A DNA stretch of 37,086 nt. Source: Acidobacteriota bacterium. GTDB lineage: Bacteria > Acidobacteriota > Terriglobia > Terriglobales > Acidobacteriaceae. The stretch spans positions 1-37,086 of the forward strand of contig QIAP01000059.1 of the NCBI GenBank assembly GCA_003225075.1, given 5' to 3'. This document shows positions 7,820-14,728 of this stretch, piece after piece. Numbering within the stretch: position 1 is the stretch's first letter; each line of letters opens with the position of its first letter. Position numbers and translations under genes: made by a program. The notes under the pieces are model-generated. The model saw only the letters and a list, made by a program, of their open reading frames with translations. It did no database searches and was not told the DNA's origin.

Positions 7820-8701
7820 ATGCCGGTAGATCAAGAACATATCAAATCTGTGGTTGAGAAACTGAATCGCCAACTACCCAAGCTGGCAAGCAAGCCCCAG
7901 CCGAAGAATGTTCATCAGTTCCGCACCCACACCCGCCGCTTGGAGGCAGTGCTGGAAGAGGTCGCGCCGGAATTTGGCCGCAATGAGAAAAAGCTGTTGA
8001 AGCAATTGGCACGTTTGCGACGGAAAGCAGGACGAGTTCGCGATCTGGATGTTCAGGTGGCCGCGCTGCGCAGTCTGAAAATCCCACACGATGCGGGGCG
8101 AAAGACGCAATTGCTGCGCACGCTCGTCGAAACGCGGTCCAAGCGTGAACAAAAACTGGCTAAGGCGCTGGATAGTGCAACAGTCCGCGAACTGAAGCGA
8201 AGGCTGAAGCGTGCTGCGGCCGATTTGCGAATCCCGCATAACGTGGAGCCTTTAGTTTTGGCCACCCGCATGTTCGCGCGAGTCAATCATACACAGTCTC
8301 CGCTGAGCGAAAAGATTCTGCACGGCTATCGCATCGCAGGTAAACGAGTGCGATATGTGGCGGAGTTGGCGGGTAATGTTCCGGAAGCACAGCGCATGCT
8401 GGAAACGCTGAAGGTCATGCAGGATGCCCTTGGTAGTTGGCGGGACTGGCTCGTGCTGACGAAAACTGCCGAAAAGACATTTAGCGATGTCCCCGACTCC
8501 GCCCTGGTGTCGGCCCTGCGCAATGTGACCCGGGCAAAATTGCGCCAAGCGATGCAGGTCGTAACCAATACCCGAACCTTGCTGCTGTCCAGGCCGGTGG
8601 CGGCCGTTCGTTCCAGCGGATCGGCGGAGGCAGTTGGAATGGCGACGCACCGCAGACCTGCTGCGAGTTCTGCTGAGTTGCCAAGAGCTGCGAGCGCGTA
8701 A
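7820..8701 (+). CDS. CHAD domain protein
   Basis: A 293-residue, strongly basic, all-helical protein. The CHAD domain (conserved histidine alpha-helical domain) fills about residues 10-260. Its characteristic motifs are visible: VHQFRTHTRRLEAVLE, RVRDLDVQ, GYRIAGKRVRYVAEL and MQDALGSWRDW. CHAD proteins bind inorganic polyphosphate through conserved His, Arg and Lys residues and often localise to polyphosphate granules. The position 128 bases upstream of a Ppx/GppA gene, and next to ppk, supports a polyphosphate role. The N-terminal CYTH catalytic domain found in some CHAD proteins is absent, so it is probably a binding protein and not an enzyme. The C-terminal 30 residues are low complexity. 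No signal peptide, so cytoplasmic. No clear ribosome binding site precedes the ATG. Confidence 0.9.
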   Translation: MPVDQEHIKSVVEKLNRQLPKLASKPQPKNVHQFRTHTRRLEAVLEEVAPEFGRNEKKLLKQLARLRRKAGRVRDLDVQVAALRSLKIPHDAGRKTQLLRTLVETRSKREQKLAKALDSATVRELKRRLKRAAADLRIPHNVEPLVLATRMFARVNHTQSPLSEKILHGYRIAGKRVRYVAELAGNVPEAQRMLETLKVMQDALGSWRDWLVLTKTAEKTFSDVPDSALVSALRNVTRAKLRQAMQVVTNTRTLLLSRPVAAVRSSGSAEAVGMATHRRPAASSAELPRAASA

Positions 8702-8828
8702 CGACTTCACGCGTTTGAAAGATTTCCCTTCGCCTCCAAAGTCTAACTGCGCGATGAGTGAAGGGCGACGGCAGAGAACTGCTTGTCAGCCGATCGCCCA
8801 TCTTCCTTGATAGCATGGGCCCTGACAC

Positions 8829-10361
8829 ATGCCGACGTTCGCTGCCATCGATATTGGATCCAATTCCGTCCGCTTGAAAATCGCACGCCTGAAAGGGTCC
8901 CGGCTTGAGCCCATTCACGAGGACCGAGAAGTAACCCGCTTGGGGGAATCGGTCTTCAAGGCTGGATTTCTCTCTCCCGAAGCGATGGCGGAGACCATAA
9001 AAGTGCTACGGCGTTTTCATCGCGCCGCGCAACGGCTGGCTGCCGATGTGGTGCGAGTCGTGGCGACCAGCGCTCTCCGCGACGCGCGAAATTCACAGGC
9101 ATTCTTGGAGTGGGTACGTTCCGCCACCGGATGGAAGGTGGAAATCATCTCGGGCCTGGAAGAAGCTCGCCTGATTCACCTGGGCTTGACTTCCATGGGG
9201 CGAGTGGGGGCTTCGCCGGTCCTGATGATTGATCTGGGCGGCGGCAGTTGCGAACTGACGATCTCAAAGGAAGGTCACATACGGGATACTGTGAGCTTGC
9301 CGCTGGGCGCGGTACGGTTGACCAATGAATTCTTACGTCATGATCCGCCGCGCAAAAGTGAGCTGAAAAGGTTACGCGGATTTGTGGAGCGAGAGGTATC
9401 GCGCGTGGCTGGCCGCGTGGTGGCGGCGCGAGTCAAAGTGGTAGTGGCGACGTCCGGTACTGCAGCGGCGCTGGCCGCGGTTGCAAACCATCTACAGAAA
9501 AACTCAGGCACCCGCCCAGCCGGAAGCGTGTCGCGACCGGTGATGAAACGCATTGCCAAGCTTATTTGCCGTCTTCCCATTGAGCAGCGGCGGAAGCTTG
9601 AGGGTATTGGCCCCCGGCGCGCCGAAATCATCGCCGCCGGGGCGCAAGTGTACGAGGAACTGCTCGAGCTTTGTCATCTACATGGATTCCGCTATTCGCC
9701 ACTCGGCTTGCGAGATGGCCTGTTGGCACAGATGGCCGCGGACTCTGATCACGGGACGCGTTCGGGAAAGCAGATCGAATCGGAACGCTGGGATTCGATT
9801 ACCAACGCGGTCCGGCATTATCGGGTAGAGATGGGGCACGCGCTGCAAGTGCGCGAGTCGGCAATGCAGTTGTTCAAGGCGCTGAAACCAGTCCACCGCC
9901 TGCCGCCGGAGTACGCGGAATGGCTTTCGGCAGCCGCGATGTTGTACGAAGTTGGCGACTACGTAAATCGGAGCGGACGCCACCGGCACACTTACTACAT
10001 TATTTCCAACTCGGAAATTCTGGGATATACGCCGGACCAGAGGAAAATCATCGCCTCGATCGCACGCTACTTGGGCAAGTCGCGACCAGTTCCCGGGACC
10101 GGGCCATTGAAAGTGTTGAATCCGGGCGATCAACAGTTGGTGCGCAAAGCTTCGCTGTTGTTGCGACTGGCCCGTGCGCTCAACCTGGGGCGTAGTCGCA
10201 CAGTTCAGAAGATCCGCATACAAATAAGCGATGGAGCGGTACGGCTAAGACTTCTGCCGCGCAAGAGAATGGGCGTGGATCTGGAGCTGTGGGCGATTGA
10301 AAAGGATCGAGGTTATTTCCGCGAAGTCTTCGGGCGGGAGCTTTCAGCCGCTGAAGTATAG
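8829..10361 (+). CDS. ppx: Exopolyphosphatase / pppGpp phosphatase (Ppx/GppA)
   Basis: A 510-residue cytoplasmic enzyme of the ASKHA fold. Ppx removes terminal phosphates from polyphosphate; GppA relatives hydrolyse pppGpp. The phosphate-binding motifs are clear: AAIDIGSNSVRLKIARL (about 5-21), VVATSALRDARN (about 77-88), ISGLEEARLIHLG and MIDLGGGSCELTIS (about 134-147). The C-terminal half (about 315-510) has an HD-like helical domain (AAMLYEVGDYVNRSGRHRHTYYII), as in E. coli Ppx. The setting beside CHAD and ppk favours polyphosphate hydrolysis, but sequence alone does not separate Ppx from GppA. Its last 49 bases overlap the end of the opposing sixA gene, so transcription through one could interfere with the other. 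Confidence 0.93.
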   Translation: MPTFAAIDIGSNSVRLKIARLKGSRLEPIHEDREVTRLGESVFKAGFLSPEAMAETIKVLRRFHRAAQRLAADVVRVVATSALRDARNSQAFLEWVRSATGWKVEIISGLEEARLIHLGLTSMGRVGASPVLMIDLGGGSCELTISKEGHIRDTVSLPLGAVRLTNEFLRHDPPRKSELKRLRGFVEREVSRVAGRVVAARVKVVVATSGTAAALAAVANHLQKNSGTRPAGSVSRPVMKRIAKLICRLPIEQRRKLEGIGPRRAEIIAAGAQVYEELLELCHLHGFRYSPLGLRDGLLAQMAADSDHGTRSGKQIESERWDSITNAVRHYRVEMGHALQVRESAMQLFKALKPVHRLPPEYAEWLSAAAMLYEVGDYVNRSGRHRHTYYIISNSEILGYTPDQRKIIASIARYLGKSRPVPGTGPLKVLNPGDQQLVRKASLLLRLARALNLGRSRTVQKIRIQISDGAVRLRLLPRKRMGVDLELWAIEKDRGYFREVFGRELSAAEV

Positions 10362-10843
10362 AGAGTACGCAGGATCTTGGGAGTCAAACACCATTGCAGC
10401 GCGGCACTGTTTCTCCGCGTCTCCACTTTGGCCACCGCTGCCTTTTTTAACTCGACTGCGGCTTCGCAACCGGTGTCACTGATGATGCGCCCGAGGAACT
10501 CGCTCAAATTGGGGTTATGTCCAACCAGCATGATGGATTCCTGTTTGGCGTACTTATCGAGGAGCTTGCGAAAATCGGAAAAGACACCCTCCGGTAGAAG
10601 AGCCGGCTCGATCTGTAACTTGCCTTCGTGACCGATCTCGTTGGCCACCAGGGATGCGGTTTGTGTGGCACGCTTCAAAGGACTGGAGATAATGGCGTCT
10701 ACTTGCACGTCCAACGCGGCCAAACCACGGCCTACATAGCCACACTGCTCGATACCCTCTTTGTCCAACGCGCGTTTCTCGTCTTTTTTGGGATCGGCGA
10801 TGTGCTGACCAGCATTGGCGTGGCGCAAAAAGTAAATAATCAT
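10313..10843 (-). CDS. sixA: Phosphohistidine phosphatase SixA
   Basis: A 176-residue histidine phosphatase (RHG superfamily). The catalytic motif is Arg7-His8 (FLRHANAG), with Arg58 (SSPLKRATQT) and His109 (VGHNPNLSEFLG) completing the phosphate pocket. E. coli SixA removes phosphate from phosphohistidine, for example on phosphotransferase-system proteins. Here it starts one base after the ppk stop codon, so the two are very likely co-transcribed and translationally coupled. This makes polyphosphate metabolism or the PPK1 phosphohistidine a possible target, which is inference. The C-terminal 25 residues are a Ser/Lys-rich tail. Its 3' end overlaps the convergent ppx gene by 49 bases. Confidence 0.92.
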   Translation of the reverse strand: MIIYFLRHANAGQHIADPKKDEKRALDKEGIEQCGYVGRGLAALDVQVDAIISSPLKRATQTASLVANEIGHEGKLQIEPALLPEGVFSDFRKLLDKYAKQESIMLVGHNPNLSEFLGRIISDTGCEAAVELKKAAVAKVETRRNSAALQWCLTPKILRTLYTSAAESSRPKTSRK

Positions 10844-10844
10844 C

Positions 10845-13010
10845 TCAACCTATTCGTTCCTTTCGGCGAAGCTTTGTCATGGGCAACGCCGCCGGCGAGG
10901 GGATAGTGTCCATTGCTTGCTTACCTTCCGCCAGTTCGATGAGAAATTCCTGCGCGTTGAATGCGGCCGCGCCAGTTGGCGGTTTTAGGTTGCGTTTTCC
11001 GCGTTGCGCCTTCCAGGCACGGACATAGGTACCATCTTCTTGCAGCACGCGAGCCTTCACATTGTCCGCCAGATAGGCGGCCAGAATCTCCTGTCGCACC
11101 CGCTCGCGAAAGAGCATGTCTCTTAGAGGAAACATTACTTCGACGCGCTCGTATAGATTGCGCGGCATCCAATCCGCGCTGCTCAAATAAACTTCGTCCT
11201 CGCCGCCGTTGGAGAAGTAAAAGATGCGGCTGTGCTCCAGGAAGCGGCCCACGATGCTCCGCACCCGGATGTTGTCGCTCACCCCCCGGACTCCAGGACG
11301 CAAGGCACACATACCGCGAACGATCAGATCAATTTCCACTCCAGCCTGGGAAGCGCGGTAAAGAGCCATGATGATGTTCTTATCAAGCAGTGCATTCATT
11401 TTGGCAACGATGCGGGCCGGCCGGTGGTGGCGGGCATGCTCCGCCTCGCGATCAATTAACCCCAGCGAATTTTCCGCCAGATCAAGCGGTGCGACCAGTA
11501 GAGGCGCATAGGTGGGATGCTCGGCGTAAGCAGTCAGGAAGCTGAATACATCATGGACGGCACCAGTGATCTCCGGATCGGCAGTAAGCAAGCTGAGATC
11601 GGTATAAATGCGGGCGGTGGCGCCATTGTAGTTTCCGGTGCCAAGGTGGGCATAGCGACGAGTCACACCGTCCGGGTCGCGCCGCACAAGAAGTGAGAGT
11701 TTGCAGTGAGTCTTCAACCCTACGAGGCCATGAAATACCTGTACGCCGGCATCCTCGAGGTCGCGGGACCAGCGGATATTCGAAGCTTCATCAAAACGGG
11801 CCTTCAGCTCAACCACGGCGGTCACCTCTTTTTTCTCCGCGGCACTGATCAGGGCCGGAACGATGAGTGAATGCTCGCTGGTGCGATAGAGCGTCTGCTT
11901 GATGGACAATACACGATCATCTTCGGCTGCCGCTTCGATGAAAGATACGACCGCATCGAAAGAGTCAAAGGGGTGATGCAACAACACATCGTGACGACGC
12001 AGCTCTTCGAACAAGTCTTTGGATTTGGAGGTCAGTCGCAATTCGCGGGGCACGAAGGGTTTGAACTTCAGCTCAGGGTGAGCAGTTTGTTCGTAGATAT
12101 TGAAAAGCCGGGAAAGATTGACTGGGCCGTTTACGGAGAAAACCTGCCAGGGTTCAAGCTCGAAAACGGTGCGCAGGCGGTCGATGATTTCGGGATCAGC
12201 ATCGGCCTCGATTTCAAGCCGCACCGCGTCTCCTTTGCGGCGATTGTGCAGCTCGGAACGCACCGACTCGAGCAGGCTGCGCGATTCTTCTTCTTGAAGA
12301 TAGAGGTTGCTGTTGCGGGTCACACGGAATGCAGCCGAGGAAACAATGTCATAACCGTGATACATACGAGAAGCGTGCCATGCGACCAGGTCGGCGAGGA
12401 AAATGAAATCGTCGGTTCCTTCTGAAGGCAGGCGCACCAAGCGGGGCAAGGCACGCGGAACCGTAACAACACCAGTGTAGGTGAGGGCCGAGCGACGGCG
12501 GCGGCGAAGCAGGAAGGCTACGCAAAGAGCTTTATTGATGACGCGAGGAAATGGGTGGGCCGGGTCAACCGTGACCGGGGTTAGAAGCGGATCGAGTTCC
12601 TTTTCACAATACTCCGCGATGAATTCGTTGGCCTTGCTGTCAAGTTCATGCAGGCCGAGTACGCGAATTCCTTTCTCTGCCAGCGCAGGTCGCAACTTCT
12701 CATTCCAGCAAAGGTACTGCTCTTCCACAAATTCATGCGTCTGACGATTCACCAGCTCGCGCTCTTCCAACAAGGTGAGGCCGTCAGGCCCGGCGTCCGT
12801 ATAACCGTCTTCCAGTTGTTGCACTAATCCTGCGACCCGGACCTCAAAAAACTCGTCCAAATTGCTGGCGCTGATAGAGAGGAACTTCACGCGCTCCAAT
12901 AGCGGATTCTGGTCATCTTGAGCTTCCTCGAGAACACGCCAGTCAAACGCCAGCCAGGAGGATTCACGATTAATGTAGTAACCGGGATCGTCAAGAGAAA
13001 TGCGGACCAT
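10845..13010 (-). CDS. ppk1: Polyphosphate kinase 1
   Basis: PPK1 reversibly transfers the terminal phosphate of ATP to a growing polyphosphate chain through an autophosphorylated histidine. At 721 residues it has the usual length. The N-terminal domain (YYINRESSWLAFDWRVLEEA) and head domain (DEFFEVRVAGL) are complete. The catalytic histidine is His435 in GLKTHCKL, and the second conserved one is His593 in FLEHSRIFYFSNGG. Other hallmarks are SIKQTLYRT (about 369-377), YAHLGTGNYN (about 453-462) and LIVRGMCALRPG. No residue appears missing. A small frameshifted gene ends three bases upstream, and sixA starts one base downstream, so all three probably form one operon. Confidence 0.97.
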   Translation of the reverse strand: MVRISLDDPGYYINRESSWLAFDWRVLEEAQDDQNPLLERVKFLSISASNLDEFFEVRVAGLVQQLEDGYTDAGPDGLTLLEERELVNRQTHEFVEEQYLCWNEKLRPALAEKGIRVLGLHELDSKANEFIAEYCEKELDPLLTPVTVDPAHPFPRVINKALCVAFLLRRRRRSALTYTGVVTVPRALPRLVRLPSEGTDDFIFLADLVAWHASRMYHGYDIVSSAAFRVTRNSNLYLQEEESRSLLESVRSELHNRRKGDAVRLEIEADADPEIIDRLRTVFELEPWQVFSVNGPVNLSRLFNIYEQTAHPELKFKPFVPRELRLTSKSKDLFEELRRHDVLLHHPFDSFDAVVSFIEAAAEDDRVLSIKQTLYRTSEHSLIVPALISAAEKKEVTAVVELKARFDEASNIRWSRDLEDAGVQVFHGLVGLKTHCKLSLLVRRDPDGVTRRYAHLGTGNYNGATARIYTDLSLLTADPEITGAVHDVFSFLTAYAEHPTYAPLLVAPLDLAENSLGLIDREAEHARHHRPARIVAKMNALLDKNIIMALYRASQAGVEIDLIVRGMCALRPGVRGVSDNIRVRSIVGRFLEHSRIFYFSNGGEDEVYLSSADWMPRNLYERVEVMFPLRDMLFRERVRQEILAAYLADNVKARVLQEDGTYVRAWKAQRGKRNLKPPTGAAAFNAQEFLIELAEGKQAMDTIPSPAALPMTKLRRKERIG

Positions 13011-13013
13011 AAG

Positions 13014-13387
13014 CTAGTGATATTTGTTGGCAGGCATGTGTTTAAGGATAGTTAACTGCAATTCGCCGCCGTCGGACCGTTTCACAAACATGGCATGCTT
13101 TTCAAACCTGGCCTGAAGGGTTGCTCCAGCTTTCCAGCTTTCTGGCAGAGGGTCATCGGCGTGTCGCGGGTTAAATTCACCCACCCATACTGTATCTCTC
13201 AATTGCACTGCCACCTGGTAAAAGGGGTCGTCCTCAGTAATCGGGGTGTTGACGAGAGAACGCGAGTGCGAGCTTTTTGTTGGACGTCAATGATAGTTAC
13301 GGTTTGATATCCCTTCTCTACCGCCAGGAGATGCGGAAGGAATACGGCCAGGATCAGAGAGCCTATTAAAATGCATCGGCGATTCAT
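13014..13387 (-). pseudogene. Small secreted protein gene broken by a frameshift
   Basis: Two overlapping frames read as one protein. The first, from ATG 13387, gives a signal peptide (MNRRCILIGSLILAVFLPHL) and ends in KARTRVL before going out of frame. The second continues VNTPITEDDPFYQVAVQLRD, TVWVGEFNPRHADD, LPESWKAGATLQARFEKHAMFVKR and ends at 13014. The total span (374 bases) leaves a remainder of two, so a -1/+2 shift is needed. The break lies near the CTCTC dinucleotide run (plus strand 13254-13258). The composite of about 124 residues resembles a short exported protein I recall from acidobacteria, of unknown function. It ends three bases before ppk. It could be a real pseudogene or a sequencing or assembly error. 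Confidence 0.7.
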
Positions 13388-13411
13388 AAGCCAAACATTC
13401 AGTATAAAACA

Positions 13412-13417
13412 TAAGCC
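13412..13417 (-). promoter_or_regulatory. Possible -10 element of the ppk operon
   Basis: On the minus strand, TTTTATACTGAATG lies about 25 bases before the ATG of the small gene upstream of ppk. TATACT is a good -10 match. The expected -35 region (around TTCGGT) is poor, so the promoter may need an activator. The coordinates are approximate to within a few bases. Confidence 0.3.
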
Positions 13418-13435
13418 TGCTTCGACCGAATCTAA

Positions 13436-13448
13436 CAGGTGGCACCTG
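13436..13448. promoter_or_regulatory. Palindrome upstream of the ppk operon
   Basis: CAGGTG-G-CACCTG is a perfect 6-base inverted repeat around one central base. It lies about 50 bases before the first start codon of the small-gene/ppk/sixA unit and near the candidate promoter. It is a possible operator; no regulator is identified. Confidence 0.3.
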
Positions 13449-13653
13449 CCAAGCCCTCGTCGCATGAGTGATTGATTTCTGCTGGATTTGTGTCGGCCAT
13501 TTGTACCACCCAATTGTTACAGGAATGTTACGGTCGGGTGAATTTATAGCGAGAGTGAGACGCAGTTTGCCCAGTTGGTACGTTGCTAACTAGATAATCG
13601 CGTGGAAGCGCCCAGGTTCCGCCTACTAAGGGCTAGCTCACGCGGCGTAGAAC

Positions 13654-14595
13654 CTACTGTCCGGAATCCAGGCGGGCAATCTCGCGAGCGAAAAGCGGAT
13701 TGTTGGGAAATTCATCGCGAAGCGAAGCCAGCAGGGCGCGGGCGCGGGGCTTGTCTTTGTCGTGCACATAGGCAATTGCCAGAAGGATGCGCGCGAACGG
13801 AGCCAGATATTGCCCGTGCGCGGCGGTGAGTTGAAGTTCGGTAATTCCGCGCTGTTTGTCTCCCGAGACTCCTCCCAGGCGTAAAAACCAACGCACTGGC
13901 GCGGCCATGGTGCCGACTATGTATTGGCTGATCCCGGTTGCAATGTGTGCGTCATAACACGTGGGATCAACGGCGAGCAGTTGCTGGGCCCACGCGGTCG
14001 CGTCCTTCGTTAAATGCAGAGAGACCAGGTTGCGTTTCTCGATCAGTGCGGCGTAGTCAGCTTGCAGACCGGAAGAAAGCGTCATAGCGAATAGAGCATC
14101 CCTATCTTTCCGATCCTTGGCCAGCCGTGCTCTTGCCAGGGTTTGAGCACGATTGATGGCGCTATCGAATTGGGTCCGAATAACGGGATCAGGCGAAAGC
14201 TTTTTGCGCGCCTTGAATGCACTGTCGCTGGCGTAGAACTGGGACTCCAGAATTCCGAGCCGCTGGAATTCAGAAAACAAAAAACCGGCCGCCTCGCCCA
14301 CGGGCCCGACAGGATTATCAGCGCGTCCCTGTTCCCAGGAAGAGAACTCCTGTTGAGCTCGAGGGAAATCCAGGTTGTAAAGCAAGCGGAAGCCTCGATC
14401 GAGAGACGGGCCGGCTGTTAGATCCGCAGCTTTAACCGGCACGCTGATACAGAGTGACATCAGCAAAAGCGATACTATAGCGAGCCGAATGGTTAGACGG
14501 CTCGCTGGTTGGGGTACCGGTCCAATTATTATCGAACTCTTTATCGAACCACCAGTTTCAGCCATTCTTCGATTTTGTGTAATCTTTGAAACCAT
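13654..14595 (-). CDS. Exported helical repeat protein, function unknown
   Basis: A 313-residue protein with a cytoplasmic lead of about 33 residues followed by a hydrophobic stretch (LTIRLAIVSLLLMSLCISVPVKA), so it is likely a periplasmic protein with a signal peptide or a membrane anchor. The mature part looks like tetratricopeptide-type helices (RGFRLLYNLDFPRAQQEFSSWEQ; LLAIAYVHDKDKPRARALLASLRDEFPNNPLFAREIARLD). No catalytic motif is visible. The start is uncertain: ATG at 14595 or the ATG at 14565, neither with a good ribosome binding site. It diverges from the GH15 gene with a 133-base gap. It lies on the same strand as the ppk operon but 266 bases upstream of it, so it is probably a separate unit. 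Confidence 0.7.
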   Translation of the reverse strand: MVSKITQNRRMAETGGSIKSSIIIGPVPQPASRLTIRLAIVSLLLMSLCISVPVKAADLTAGPSLDRGFRLLYNLDFPRAQQEFSSWEQGRADNPVGPVGEAAGFLFSEFQRLGILESQFYASDSAFKARKKLSPDPVIRTQFDSAINRAQTLARARLAKDRKDRDALFAMTLSSGLQADYAALIEKRNLVSLHLTKDATAWAQQLLAVDPTCYDAHIATGISQYIVGTMAAPVRWFLRLGGVSGDKQRGITELQLTAAHGQYLAPFARILLAIAYVHDKDKPRARALLASLRDEFPNNPLFAREIARLDSGQ

Positions 14596-14728
14596 ATCAG
14601 ACTAACAGCACTCTCTTGTGTATTAAGTTAGATGCACAGAGAAACTGAGGTTACGTGGCATATCGCCGAGCCGTTGTAAAAAATCTGTCATTTTTTAAGG
14701 CAAGATACGAACTCGAGGACGGAGCAAG

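Noticed and set aside
13014-13387. Programmed ribosomal frameshift in the gene before ppk
   Set aside because: The break lies at CTCTC, with no slippery heptamer at the join. An A5 run upstream would give an unlike sequence before the conserved VNTP part.
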